Of a stretch of DNA of 64,000 nt, positions 52,406 to 61,056 are shown in pieces. The notes below the pieces were generated by a model that had not been told where the DNA came from, did not search any database, and was given only the letters and a program-made list of their open reading frames with translations. The translations under genes and the position numbers were made by a program. The DNA is from Caryophanales bacterium UBA784 (lineage in GTDB: Bacteria; Bacillota_I; Bacilli_A; RFN20; CAG-288), in NCBI GenBank assembly GCA_002297045.1, contig DBJE01000001.1:1-64000 (forward strand), written 5' to 3'. How positions within the stretch are numbered: position 1 is the first letter of the stretch; every line of letters begins with the position of its first letter.

Positions 52406-53055
52406 AAAAGATTTTTGGTATTTTATCCGTTCTGACCGGTTTGCTCTTTTCCTGTTCTCCGACGAATAACGATTCGTCATCGACAAAAGAATCGGCTTCC
52501 CAGAACATCGTCAATCTGCCTATCATCGTTCCTTACCAGGATGCCCAGAAAAAGACATTCTTCTTCGAGGGTACGATACATTTCACTTCCTATGCCGACT
52601 ATATTGTCGATACCTATGGCTATGCCCATATCCTCTTTGGATCTAAGCAGGGGGACAAAAAGGAACCGAATTTCTATCAGTCTAAAGAGGAGAAAAGTCC
52701 AACTCTTTCTGCTAATGATTTCGTAGACGGGGAAAAGGTCTGTTTCACTTGGGGCGAGACCAATTCCTTCCTCTGCTCCAAGGTAAATGACATCTACAAA
52801 TATGACAAGGATATCCTTACTCCTGTCGGAAAGAAGAAAGGGAAGATAGAGAAGGAAACAATCGGGCATTTCCTTTCTGACGACCGAACGATGGACATCA
52901 CTTCGTATTATTCTGATGATTTGCTGTACCTCACTTCGGATTTTAAGGGGACAAAAGTGGACTATTCCAAGGACTATTATGCCTATACGGTAACAGGGAG
53001 GAGAACTAGGGTCCACCAGGAAGAGACCGAGGTCCTCTTCTTTGTCGAGGCCTAG
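52402..53055 (+). CDS. lipoprotein cotranslated with the protease
   Basis: A 217-residue lipoprotein with signal peptide and lipobox F-S-C (Cys18). After a short Ser/Asn linker the body is beta-rich (FEGTIHFTSYADYIVDTYGY, then DFVDGEKVCFTWG), without a family I recognise; an OB-fold-like small domain is possible. The ATGA overlap with the protease gene indicates coupled translation. Roles such as protease inhibitor or anchor are conceivable but not shown. A bidirectional terminator follows. Confidence 0.7.
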   Translation: MKKIFGILSVLTGLLFSCSPTNNDSSSTKESASQNIVNLPIIVPYQDAQKKTFFFEGTIHFTSYADYIVDTYGYAHILFGSKQGDKKEPNFYQSKEEKSPTLSANDFVDGEKVCFTWGETNSFLCSKVNDIYKYDKDILTPVGKKKGKIEKETIGHFLSDDRTMDITSYYSDDLLYLTSDFKGTKVDYSKDYYAYTVTGRRTRVHQEETEVLFFVEA

Positions 53056-53092
53056 GGCCATCATCCTTCGGAAAGCCGGATTCAGGTTTGCA

Positions 53093-53128
53093 AAAAAGAA
53101 AAGGCAGCGGCAACAGCGCTGCTTTTTT
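53093..53128. terminator. bidirectional terminator
   Basis: A-run, GCAGCG (53104-53109) pairing with CGCTGC (53117-53122), T-run. Serves the lipoprotein on the plus strand and the phosphodiesterase genes on the minus strand. Confidence 0.85.
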
Positions 53129-53163
53129 GTGTTAAAACAAGGAATAATATACAGAGGCCGGAT

Positions 53164-53700
53164 CTAGAATCTCAGTTCTTTTACCCTTAGGTCATCTTCT
53201 AAATCGAAAAGCCGGATACCCTCTTCGTTTAATACCCTATAAGAATGGCGCCCATCCTTAGGAAGAGAGACGGAGCCTGGGTTAGCCAGGATTAGGTTCC
53301 CTTTCTTTTCCAAAACTCCCACATGGGTGTGACCCTGGAGGAAGATATCGCCCGGATTTTTCGGAAGATTGTCAAAGGAATAGTGATGACCATGGGTCAT
53401 TGTGATTTGTTTGCCGAAAACATACCTTGTCCCCACTTCCGAGAAGAGGAAAGGGGAGACCATCTGATCGACTTCCGATTCGCAGTTCCCCTTTATGGCG
53501 ATGATTTTCTCGGCATAGGAATTGACTAGCGCGACGCAGTCCTTCGGAGAATAGTCCTTAGGAGGGATGTTCCGTGCACCGGAATAATAGAAGTCGCCAA
53601 GAAGGATGATCTTCTCCGGGTTATACTTTTCGGCTTTCGAAAAGAAGAGCTTAGCATAGTAGAAGGAACCATGGATGTCGGAACCGATTAGGAAATTCAT
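53164..53700 (-). CDS. YfcE/MJ0936-family metallophosphodiesterase, copy 1
   Basis: A 178-residue calcineurin-like phosphodiesterase. Metal ligands are seen in SDIHGS near the N-terminus, LLGDFYYSG, IKGNCESE, MTHGHHY and GHTHVG; ANPGSVSLP closes the core. The family hydrolyses phosphodiesters in vitro; physiological substrate is uncertain. AAAGGAG precedes the start. It lies 21 bases after a paralogue and on the same strand as the amino-acid transporter operon further upstream. Confidence 0.88.
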   Translation of the reverse strand: MNFLIGSDIHGSFYYAKLFFSKAEKYNPEKIILLGDFYYSGARNIPPKDYSPKDCVALVNSYAEKIIAIKGNCESEVDQMVSPFLFSEVGTRYVFGKQITMTHGHHYSFDNLPKNPGDIFLQGHTHVGVLEKKGNLILANPGSVSLPKDGRHSYRVLNEEGIRLFDLEDDLRVKELRF

Positions 53701-53721
53701 TTTTATTCTCCTTTGTCTGAC

Positions 53722-54216
53722 CTAGAAGTTCAGGGACTGGACGAGGGAAGAAGAGTCAAAGTCGATGATTCTCCTTCCCTTTTCGTCCATCACCCTATAG
53801 GAATGGATGCCGTCTCTTGGCTCGGACAAGGAGCCGGGATTGGCGATGATCTTCCCATCCTTCCTTTGTGTAAGGGACGAGACATGGCTATGTCCTAAAA
53901 GCCTGATGTCGTAAGGAAAAGGACAGTTCATCGGATTGTAGTAATTCCCATGGGTGAGGACAATCCGTTTATTAAACTGGACGTCCCTGTTGATCAGTGG
54001 CCTATCAAAACGGGCAGAATCAATCTCTTCATAACTATCGCAGTTGCCTCTTACGGCAAGGATCTTTTGGTGAAGCGGGTTAAAGACGTCAATGGCATCA
54101 AAAAGAAGATCACCGAGAAGATAGAGCTTATCAAAATGCTCCTCCTTGAATAAGGAAAGGGCAGCCTTGCTATAGGCGATGTCGCCGTGAAGATCACTGA
54201 GTACCCTGATTTTCAT
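53722..54216 (-). CDS. YfcE/MJ0936-family metallophosphodiesterase, copy 2
   Basis: A 164-residue paralogue of the protein at 53164 with LSDLHGD, LLGDLLFD, VRGNCDSY, LTHGNYY and GHSHVS as metal-binding segments, and ANPGSLSEPRDG at the end. The His of the last two motifs is retained, so both copies should be active. It begins 38 bases after the ABC transporter ATPase and may belong to the same transcript. Tandem copies of this small enzyme are common; distinct roles cannot be assigned. Confidence 0.88.
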   Translation of the reverse strand: MKIRVLSDLHGDIAYSKAALSLFKEEHFDKLYLLGDLLFDAIDVFNPLHQKILAVRGNCDSYEEIDSARFDRPLINRDVQFNKRIVLTHGNYYNPMNCPFPYDIRLLGHSHVSSLTQRKDGKIIANPGSLSEPRDGIHSYRVMDEKGRRIIDFDSSSLVQSLNF

Positions 54217-54254
54217 TCCAGGAATATTGTAAGCCCTAGGCGGCAGGATGCAAG

Positions 54255-55055
54255 TCAGTCACCCCTGATTTTCCTTTTGGAAAGAAGGGGGACTTCCTTT
54301 TCCTCTCTCGCCTTAGAGACGCTAGGATGGTTAAGGAAGGAAAGAAGGCGGGGATTCTTGCATCGATGGAAGATATACTCCGGTGTCCCGTATTCTGCAA
54401 CAAGCCCCTTATCCATGAAGAGAACCTTGCTTGATACGTTTTCGGCAAAGGACATCTCGTGGGTGACGACGATCCTTGTAATATGCTCTTTAGCCAACGC
54501 GTTCCTGACGGAAAGAACTTCTCCTACCCTCTCCGGGTCAAGGGCGCTTGTCGGTTCATCGAAAAGGATGACGTCCGGATTCCTTGAGAGGGCTCTGGCA
54601 ATGGCGACTCTCTGCTTCTGTCCGCCGGAAATATCCTTGACTTTGAAGTGGATGCGGTCAGCTAGTCCGACCCGGTTTAGATTCGTCAAGGCAATTTCCT
54701 CGGCTTCTTTCTTACTACGTTTAAGGACCTTCCTCTGTCCTATCCTGCAGTTTTTCCTCACATCCCTGTTATTGAAGAGATTGAAGGACTGGAAGACCAT
54801 GCTAAGACGGCTCCGGAGCCGGTTTAGATTGCACTTTGGACTATGGATGTCTTCACCGCGGTAGATAATCTGTCCGGAAGTAGGCTCCTCAAGCCGGTTA
54901 AGGCAGCGGAGAAGCGTGGATTTTCCGCTCCCGGAGGGACCGATGATGGTCAGGCATTCCCCTTCGCAGACCGAAAAGGATATATCTTTAAGGACAGAGG
55001 TGTTCCCCTCGAAGGTCTTCGAAAGATGGGATACCTTGATGATTTCCTTAGCCAT
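54255..55055 (-). CDS. polar amino-acid ABC transporter ATP-binding protein
   Basis: About 266 residues, GlnQ/ArtP type: Walker A GPSGSGKST, Q-loop VFQSFNLF, signature ISGGQKQRV, Walker B VILFDEPTSALDP and VTHEM. This gene is the best single code marker: I count ten in-frame AGG codons, and at least six (NN-M-DV, C-M-IGQ-M-KV, LS-M-NP, PE-M-VGEVL, IT-M-IVV) fall on family Met, while CGT gives the true Arg of LKRSK and AGA those of QRVAIARAL. The ATG at 55055 is chosen for AAGGAG seven bases before it; it overlaps the permease gene by eight bases. Confidence 0.92.
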   Translation of the reverse strand: MAKEIIKVSHLSKTFEGNTSVLKDISFSVCEGECLTIIGPSGSGKSTLLRCLNRLEEPTSGQIIYRGEDIHSPKCNLNRLRSRLSMVFQSFNLFNNRDVRKNCRIGQRKVLKRSKKEAEEIALTNLNRVGLADRIHFKVKDISGGQKQRVAIARALSRNPDVILFDEPTSALDPERVGEVLSVRNALAKEHITRIVVTHEMSFAENVSSKVLFMDKGLVAEYGTPEYIFHRCKNPRLLSFLNHPSVSKAREEKEVPLLSKRKIRGD

Positions 55056-55833
55056 TTGCATTCTCCTTCTTCCGGAAATGGAAGAACCTGTTCTGCACAT
55101 TAAACTTCCTCTTCTTTCCGTCTAGCTTAAACTCCCTGAATTTCAGGATTCCGGTCGCCACTAAGGTCAGAAGAAGGTACCTTAAGGCAATAAGAAGATA
55201 GCTAGCCCTGTACTTATAATTCTTGCTGGCTGCGGCATTTGCCTGCCAATAGAGTTCGCTGACGGCGATGACGTTAAGGACGGAGGAATCCTTGATGTTG
55301 ACGACCCATTCGTTCCCGATAGTCGGAATGGAATTCCGGATGGCCTGAGGGAGAAGAACGGAGAAAAGAGTCTGCCTCTTGTTCCTCCCTAGGGATCTCG
55401 CTCCTTCTTCCTGCCCCTTGTCTACGCCGTTTAGACCGGAGAGGACAATCTCTCCCCTATAGGCGGCGGTGTTAAAGGTAATGACAATCCTTCCGGCGAT
55501 AAACCAGCCGTTGAAGACGGAGTTCCCTCCAAGAACCTTGTTCCAGTTAAGACCCCTGGCCTGGCATCCATACTTGAAAATCCTTGCCTGGACCATCCTA
55601 GGAGTACCCCGGATGATGAGGGAATAGGCCTCAGAGATAAACCGGATAGGATAGGAAACAAATTTCTTCCAAAGGGGAACATCTTTTACATCCCTTCTTT
55701 TTCCAAAGGCCAGAAACACTCCAAGGAAAAGCCCACCGAAAGTGCCGATAAGGGAAAGGATGATGGTAGAGAGAAGACCATAGAGATAAAAGCTTCCGTA
55801 ATGGGAAAGAAGGTCGGAAAAATCGGAGAACAT
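55048..55833 (-). CDS. polar amino-acid ABC transporter permease
   Basis: A 261-residue permease of the His/Glu/Gln/Arg family with about five membrane segments. The N-terminal YLYGLLSTIILSLIG, the central IIRGTP-(AGG)-MVQA-(AGG)-IF (family RGTPMMVQAMIF) and the EAA loop EEGARSLG-(AGG)-N...LPQAIRNSIPTIGNE are typical. One Met codon of the RGTP motif is AGG and the next is ATG, showing that both are used. It overlaps the binding-protein gene by one base and the ATPase gene by eight. Confidence 0.9.
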   Translation of the reverse strand: MFSDFSDLLSHYGSFYLYGLLSTIILSLIGTFGGLFLGVFLAFGKRRDVKDVPLWKKFVSYPIRFISEAYSLIIRGTPRMVQARIFKYGCQARGLNWNKVLGGNSVFNGWFIAGRIVITFNTAAYRGEIVLSGLNGVDKGQEEGARSLGRNKRQTLFSVLLPQAIRNSIPTIGNEWVVNIKDSSVLNVIAVSELYWQANAAASKNYKYRASYLLIALRYLLLTLVATGILKFREFKLDGKKRKFNVQNRFFHFRKKENANG

Positions 55834-56729
55834 TATTCTGCACTGCTTCGGCTAACTGCCGAAGCCATCCTTTCCGTCCGCTCATCGGCCGAAATCGTCT
55901 TTAAGGCAGCGTTTAAGGCATCCTTAAGACCGGTGTTTTCCTTTTTGACTCCGACGGAGACGCCAAGCTGGGCTAAATCAATGCCGAGAATGCTCTGATC
56001 CCTGCGGATGATGCCAAGGCCGTTCCTGTTCTGAACGTAATTCTGGGCGACCGGCCTTTCGACCGTGAGGAAATCGGCAGTCCCGTTCTCGACATCCTTT
56101 GCCGCTAGGGCATAGCTAGTCTGGGCAGAGGCATGATGGCACCCATAATCCGTAACAAAAGTATCAATCCTATCGTCTTCGACTGTATTAGCCTGGGAGA
56201 CAACCTGTTTTCCCTTTAATAGGGTTTTCAGTTCCTCAGTGCCTAAGATCTGTCCTTCATAGGGGGCAGAGAATTCACTACGGGTTATCAGAACGACTTC
56301 TGAACGGTAGTATTCGTCCGAAAAGGAAATCGACTGCCGGCGCTCTTCGGTGTCCGTCCTTCCGGCCAGAACCCTATTGATGGAATCGTTCTGGCAGTCA
56401 GTGATTAAAGATTCCCATGATTCCTTGACAATGGAAACATCCCTGCCCCTGACAGAAGAAAGCTTTTTGGCGACCTGGATGTCATAGCCGTCAGCATAGC
56501 CTTGGGCGTTTGAAATCTTGAGGGTGTAATCGTTGCTTTCGTTTTCGGTCCAGTTAAACGGGGCATAGTTACATTCCCTGCCGACCACTAACTGATCGAC
56601 TTCAACATGAAAGATTTCCTCGCCGATGGTGATTTCTTTGCCCTTGGCCGTATCCCCTTTTGAACAGCCGGGAAGCAGAAAAAGCAACGACAAAACGGAA
56701 ACGGCACGGATCAGACTTGTTTTAGACAT
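55833..56729 (-). CDS. amino-acid-binding lipoprotein of the ABC transporter
   Basis: A 298-residue family 3 extracellular solute-binding protein. Signal peptide and lipobox L-P-G-C are followed by LVVGRECNYAPFNWTE, GYDIQVAKKLSS, ISFSDEYYRSEVVLI and a C-terminal ALNAALKTIS. I start at the Met at 56729, preceded by AGGAGG, rather than the longer frame at 56762. The ligand is probably lysine or another basic amino acid, given the riboswitch-like leader upstream. First gene of the transporter operon. Confidence 0.88.
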   Translation of the reverse strand: MSKTSLIRAVSVLSLLFLLPGCSKGDTAKGKEITIGEEIFHVEVDQLVVGRECNYAPFNWTENESNDYTLKISNAQGYADGYDIQVAKKLSSVRGRDVSIVKESWESLITDCQNDSINRVLAGRTDTEERRQSISFSDEYYRSEVVLITRSEFSAPYEGQILGTEELKTLLKGKQVVSQANTVEDDRIDTFVTDYGCHHASAQTSYALAAKDVENGTADFLTVERPVAQNYVQNRNGLGIIRRDQSILGIDLAQLGVSVGVKKENTGLKDALNAALKTISADERTERMASAVSRSSAE

Positions 56730-56769
56730 GAAAAATGTCCTCCTATGATGGTCAGCCCGCACATGATGC

Positions 56770-56985
56770 GAAGCCGCCTAAAGGAAGACTGGACTCGTAT
56801 CAATAGTGCCAACCTAGGCCGATATGCCTAGGAGAGTCCTTAAGGTATTTCCTTAAGGTCCAACTCGTCCCTTTCCCCCGCGTTAGGTACTCAGGAAGGT
56901 TTCGGCGGCTCTTACCTTTCCTTGCCGGGCAATCCGCATTTCCCGGGAAGTACTATTTTGTAGCCGCTCCTCTATTCGATCTGAC
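56770..56985 (-). promoter_or_regulatory. lysine-riboswitch-like leader (L box)
   Basis: On the minus strand the leader of the amino-acid transporter shows the L-box order of conserved blocks: GAGGAGCGG (56964-56972), AGTA (56951-56954), GGAAAGG (56915-56921) and GCCGCCGAA (56901-56909), with hairpins CCTTAAGG/CCTTAAGG near 56844-56865 and CCTAGG/CCTAGG near 56812-56832. Lysine riboswitches control lysine uptake and synthesis genes in Firmicutes. The blocks match by eye; the switching element probably acts through the ribosome binding site or a weak hairpin before 56729. Confidence 0.7.
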
Positions 56986-57141
56986 AAGCCTAGTTAAAAC
57001 CATAAAAGGAGAAAAAGCAACATTATTTTCTCCTGGACGGACAATTTCTTCTTGTAAGAGCTTCCAGGAGGAAAGGATGATTTTGTGGAATAGGACACAA
57101 GGATGCGACTATAATAAAAGTGAACAAGGAGAACAAATAAG

Positions 57142-58311
57142 ATGGAAAACTTTTTCTGGGAGACACCGACAAAGGTCTATTTCGGCGAAGGAGTCGTCAA
57201 GCATCTTCCTTCCGTAAGGAAGCAATATGGAAAGAGAATTCTTCTCACCTATGGAAAGAACTCCATCAAGAAAAGGGGGCTCTATGACAAGGTATATGCC
57301 TTGCTTAAGGGGTTTGAAATCTATGAGCTCTCGGGAATAGAGCCTAATCCGAAGTACAATCCTTCCGTCATCGATGGCGTGAAGATCTGTAAGGAAAAGA
57401 AGATTGACGTCATCCTTTCCGTCGGAGGGGGATCGGTCCTTGACTGCTCTAAGGCAATCGCCGGAAGCGCCTTTTATGACGGAGATCCATGGGACATCAT
57501 CATCGGAAAGGCGAAGACCGAAAAGGCCCTTCCGATAGTTGATATCCTTACCTTATCGGCAACGGGGTCGGAGTTCGATGACGGCGGAGTCATCTCTCGG
57601 AAAGAGACGAACGATAAGCTCTGCTACTCTTCTCCGCTTGTCTATCCTGCCTATTCCTTCCTTGATCCGACCTATACCTTCTCAGTAAGCAAGAAGCAGA
57701 CCGCTGCAGGCGTTGCCGATGCCAGGAACCATGTCTTCGAACAGTATTTCGCCACTCCGTCCACTATCCTTAACGATGGATTCAGGGAAGCAAGGCTGCG
57801 TTCTTTAATGACCAATGTCAAGATAGCCCTTCAGGATCCGGAAAACCTTGAGGCAAGAAGCCAGATTAGGTGGGATTGCTCCTTTGGCTGCAATGGCATC
57901 CTCTCCTGCGGAAGCGGACGCTCGGGCTGGCCAAGGCACGCCAGGGAACACGCCCTTTCGGCCTATTATGACATCACCCATGGCATCGGACTTGCCATTT
58001 TGACTCCTCGCTGGAGGGAACATATCCTTAACCGGAAGAGTGTCGATCGGTTTGTCTCCTACGGAAAGAACGTCCTTGGACTGAAATACGATGAGGGCAG
58101 GGATAAGTTTGTCTTTGCAAGAATGGCGATTAAGGAGACATACGCATTCTTTGAGTCTTTAGGCATCCCAAGGCATCTTAAAGACGTCGGAATCGATTCC
58201 TCCCGTCTGGAGGAAAGGACGGAGCATATTGTCGAAAACGAGGGGCTTGATAAGGCATGGGAACCTCTTTTCCACGATGATATTCTTGCCATTTTGAAGG
58301 CATCCCTCTAA
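57142..58311 (+). CDS. iron-containing alcohol dehydrogenase
   Basis: A 389-residue group III dehydrogenase similar to butanol dehydrogenases (BdhA/YqhD type). Motifs: TPTKVYFGEG at the start, VGGGSVLDCSKAIA for NAD(P) binding, LSATGSE, GVADA-(AGG)-NHVFEQ with Asp and His metal ligands, and EHALSAYYDITHG with the further His ligands. Arg and Met are separated cleanly: TP-R-W-(AGG)-EH has CGC for Arg and AGG for the family Met at 58015-58017. A TATAAT lies about 27 bases before the start. Stands alone with its own terminator. Confidence 0.92.
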   Translation: MENFFWETPTKVYFGEGVVKHLPSVRKQYGKRILLTYGKNSIKKRGLYDKVYALLKGFEIYELSGIEPNPKYNPSVIDGVKICKEKKIDVILSVGGGSVLDCSKAIAGSAFYDGDPWDIIIGKAKTEKALPIVDILTLSATGSEFDDGGVISRKETNDKLCYSSPLVYPAYSFLDPTYTFSVSKKQTAAGVADARNHVFEQYFATPSTILNDGFREARLRSLMTNVKIALQDPENLEARSQIRWDCSFGCNGILSCGSGRSGWPRHAREHALSAYYDITHGIGLAILTPRWREHILNRKSVDRFVSYGKNVLGLKYDEGRDKFVFARMAIKETYAFFESLGIPRHLKDVGIDSSRLEERTEHIVENEGLDKAWEPLFHDDILAILKASL

Positions 58312-58323
58312 AACTAACCACCT

Positions 58324-58350
58324 GCCTGCCCTAAGGGGCAGGCTTTTTTT
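58324..58350 (+). terminator. terminator of the alcohol dehydrogenase gene
   Basis: GCCTGCCC (58324-58331) pairs with GGGCAGGC (58336-58343), followed by seven T. Confidence 0.92.
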
Positions 58351-58361
58351 GTGGAACAAAG

Positions 58362-58415
58362 AACTTGTGCTCACAGCACAAGTTAGAATGTAACCCCTTT
58401 AAACTTGTATACAAG
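58362..58415 (+). promoter_or_regulatory. two palindromic operators before the uronate operon
   Basis: AACTTGTGCT-CAC-AGCACAAGTT (58362-58384) and CTTGTATACAAG (58404-58415). The second contains TTGTATACAA, which fits the TNGT-ACNA pattern of FadR-subfamily GntR repressors that often control uronate genes. No regulator gene is in the window beside it. Confidence 0.65.
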
Positions 58416-58448
58416 AATGGTAAACTATCTCAAAGGAGCTTGTTATTT

Positions 58449-59246
58449 ATGGATATTTCTTCCTTCCGTCTCGACGGAAAAGTCGCCTGGGTGACTGGTG
58501 CAAGTTATGGAATCGGGTTTGCCATCGCCTCTGCCTATGCCAGAAGGGGAGCGAAAGTTGTCTTCAATGACCTTAGCGAAGAAAAACTTCAAAAAGGGAT
58601 TTCTGCCTATAAGGAAATCGGAATTGACGCATTTGGAGCGGTTTGCGATGTTACCAAGGAAGAACAGGTCAATGCCTTTGTTAAGATGGTCATCGATAAA
58701 TTCGGCCGTCTTGACATTCTGGTGAACAACGCTGGCATTATCAAACGGATTCCAAGGACAGAGAGGAGCGAAAAAGACTTCTCTGCCGTGATTGACGTCG
58801 ATTTGATTGCCCCTTTTATCGTCTCTAAGGCCGTCATTCCCTATAGGATTAAGCAAGGCCATGGAAAGATCATCAATATCTGCTCAAGGAGGAGCGAACT
58901 TGGTCGGGAGACGGTCTCTGCCTACGCCGCAGCCAAGGGCGGTTTAAAGAGGCTCACCAAGAACATCTGCTCGGAGTATGGCTCCTATAATATTCAGTGC
59001 AACGGAATCGGGCCTGGGTATATTGCCACGCCACAGACCGCTCCCCTTCGGGAAAAACAGAAGGATGGTTCAAGGCATCCCTTTGATCAGTTTATCCGGG
59101 CAAAGACCCCTGCCGGACGCTGGGGGACTCCGGAAGACTTAAGGGGACCTGCTGTCTTTTTGGCCTCGGATGCTTCTAACTTCGTCAACGGACATATCCT
59201 GTATGTCGATGGAGGAATCCTAGCCTACATTGGAAAGCAGCCATAG
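58449..59246 (+). CDS. SDR-family gluconate 5-dehydrogenase-like oxidoreductase
   Basis: A 265-residue short-chain dehydrogenase: TGASYGIG cofactor motif, NNAGI, catalytic Ser of ICS-(AGG AGG)-SELGRE and Y-A-A-A-K, ending GHILYVDGGILAYIGKQP as in gluconate 5-dehydrogenases and the related KduD. It interconverts gluconate/5-ketogluconate or acts on a deoxy-keto-uronate. The start at 58449 has CAAAGGAG upstream; the longer frame covers the operators. With AGG as Met the motif reads ICSMMSELGRE, with Arg of GRE as CGG. The PfkB gene in the same operon favours a hexuronate route. Confidence 0.88.
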   Translation: MDISSFRLDGKVAWVTGASYGIGFAIASAYARRGAKVVFNDLSEEKLQKGISAYKEIGIDAFGAVCDVTKEEQVNAFVKMVIDKFGRLDILVNNAGIIKRIPRTERSEKDFSAVIDVDLIAPFIVSKAVIPYRIKQGHGKIINICSRRSELGRETVSAYAAAKGGLKRLTKNICSEYGSYNIQCNGIGPGYIATPQTAPLREKQKDGSRHPFDQFIRAKTPAGRWGTPEDLRGPAVFLASDASNFVNGHILYVDGGILAYIGKQP

Positions 59247-59268
59247 GCATGCCTTGGAGGACTGACTG

Positions 59269-60237
59269 ATGAAAAAACAATTAACTGGTCTGGCTCTTCT
59301 TCCCCTTCTTCTTACTCTGGTGGGATGCGGAAAGAAAAGGGAGGCTGCCTGCTATCTTTCGGATAAAGGGGCAGACAGACTCGAAGGACAATTTGCCCTG
59401 AAATGCTCTCTTTCGGCAAGCAAAGGCGTAATCGACTCGTTAAAATTTTCCGAGACCTATTCCCCCAATTATTGGGCGAAGGTAAAGGCGGAGGATAAGG
59501 ACAAGGTCGAAACAATCGAAGTTCCTGCAAGTTATCAAGGCGATGAGGCTACTGAAAGTATTTATCTGGCGAAACATATTTATGTCAATGGCAGGAATTG
59601 GACAGGTACCCTCCGTGATTTCGATGAGGAGGCCTCCTATATCCGGTATGGGGAGTATGTTAAGTATACCGCCGATGATTCAAGCGGAGAACAGGATAGC
59701 CGACGGGATCTCCTTGTCTATCTTAATGTCGCCGATGCCGACCAGTATAAGCTTGGGTCGTTTTTAAAGACCTACTATAACGATGTAAGGGAAGATAAGA
59801 TTAAGATTTTAAAGGAGCAGAGCAAAGAAGAGAAGGATGGAAAGGAAGTCTACACCTATACGGATTCCTCTCTTCTCCCCTCTTTCCCTGTGGGGAAGAA
59901 TCGCCTTGAAGATCCTGCCGAGAGTGAGCTTATTGCTTCGGTTAAGGCACTTGAGACGTATCTGAAAGGAAAGAAGCTGAACTATTTTGACCGGATTACC
60001 GACGAGAACCTCGATTTCCATAATACGATCAAGATTGATAGTGATTTGACCTATAGGTACAATCCTTCCTATGCCTTCACCAATTTCCTTGACGAAAAGG
60101 AGGCGGCTGAGGCCGAAGAAAAATGGGAACGGATTGATGGCTGCAGGAGCAGTGCCTTATCCCTTACTTCCCTCGATGCCTATAGGCAGAGCGCAAACAA
60201 GGCTTTTGCCTCGGTCGAATTCGAATCAAAGTGGTGA
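59269..60237 (+). CDS. lipoprotein of unknown function in the uronate operon
   Basis: A 322-residue lipoprotein with signal peptide and lipobox L-V-G-C. The body is rich in Lys, Asp, Glu and Tyr, with YLSDKGADRLEGQFALK, a central acidic region and SYIRYGEYVKYTADDSS; I recognise no family or catalytic motif. Not a typical ABC binding protein. It lies 22 bases after the SDR gene and 3 bases before the deacetylase, so it should be made with them and may help hold pectin fragments at the surface. Confidence 0.7.
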   Translation: MKKQLTGLALLPLLLTLVGCGKKREAACYLSDKGADRLEGQFALKCSLSASKGVIDSLKFSETYSPNYWAKVKAEDKDKVETIEVPASYQGDEATESIYLAKHIYVNGRNWTGTLRDFDEEASYIRYGEYVKYTADDSSGEQDSRRDLLVYLNVADADQYKLGSFLKTYYNDVREDKIKILKEQSKEEKDGKEVYTYTDSSLLPSFPVGKNRLEDPAESELIASVKALETYLKGKKLNYFDRITDENLDFHNTIKIDSDLTYRYNPSYAFTNFLDEKEAAEAEEKWERIDGCRSSALSLTSLDAYRQSANKAFASVEFESKW

Positions 60238-60240
60238 TTC

Positions 60241-61056
60241 ATGTCTTTTACTCTCCTTTATCCGGGCTTTAGAAAGAAGGCGGTGACCTTTTCCTTTGAT
60301 GACGGTGTCATCCAGGACAAGGTGACTTTAGCGATAAGGAGAAGATATCAAAGGAAAGGGACATTCAACCTCAACAGTGGGAAGTCGGGCGAAAGAAAGT
60401 TCCGTGAGGGAAAGGACTGCTCTTATCTTGCCCTTGAGAATTGCCGCCAGCTCTATCAGGACAGGGAAATCTCTTCCCATACCTTCTCTCATCCGCACAG
60501 GGAGAATCTGTCTCTGGCAGAGCAGAGAGAGGAATACAGAAAAGACAGAGAAAATCTTTTCCTTCTTTTCGGACAGGAAGTCAAAGGGTCTGCCTATCCT
60601 TATGGGACCTATAATGCCGATACAATCAGATCCTTGAAAGAGGAAGGCTTCTTTTACTCTCGGACGACGAAGCCGACTTATGGTTTCTCTCTTCCTCTCG
60701 ATTTCTATCTCTGGCATCCGACGATCCATCACCGGGATAGAAGAAGGAGGGAAAGGATGGACAGCTTCCTTTCCTGCCAGGAGGAACTCCCTCTCTTCTT
60801 TATCTGGGGCCACTCCTATGAGTTTGCCCTTGACGATAACTTCTCTCTGAGGGAAGAAATCTGCAATCGGCTAAGGAAGAGGAACGATGTCTATAAAGGG
60901 ACGAACAGGGAAATCTATGACTATGTCCATGCCGCTACGATGGTCTATGAACGAGACTCTCAGTTTCATAATCCGAGTGGCCTTGATGTCTATCTGAAAG
61001 ACGAGATGGGTCGGTTATATTTGATACCAAAGGAAGGGGCAATCATGCATGGATAA
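60241..61056 (+). CDS. polysaccharide deacetylase (CE4-like)
   Basis: A 271-residue protein without signal peptide. Carbohydrate-esterase 4 features: VTFSFDDG (metal-binding Asp pair), SSHTFSHPH (H-x3-H-x-H), AYPYGTYN and FFIWGHSYEF near the C-terminus. It should be a metal-dependent deacetylase of a sugar chain. Its cytoplasmic location fits action on imported oligosaccharides. The gene overlaps the PfkB gene by eight bases. Confidence 0.84.
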   Translation: MSFTLLYPGFRKKAVTFSFDDGVIQDKVTLAIRRRYQRKGTFNLNSGKSGERKFREGKDCSYLALENCRQLYQDREISSHTFSHPHRENLSLAEQREEYRKDRENLFLLFGQEVKGSAYPYGTYNADTIRSLKEEGFFYSRTTKPTYGFSLPLDFYLWHPTIHHRDRRRRERMDSFLSCQEELPLFFIWGHSYEFALDDNFSLREEICNRLRKRNDVYKGTNREIYDYVHAATMVYERDSQFHNPSGLDVYLKDEMGRLYLIPKEGAIMHG

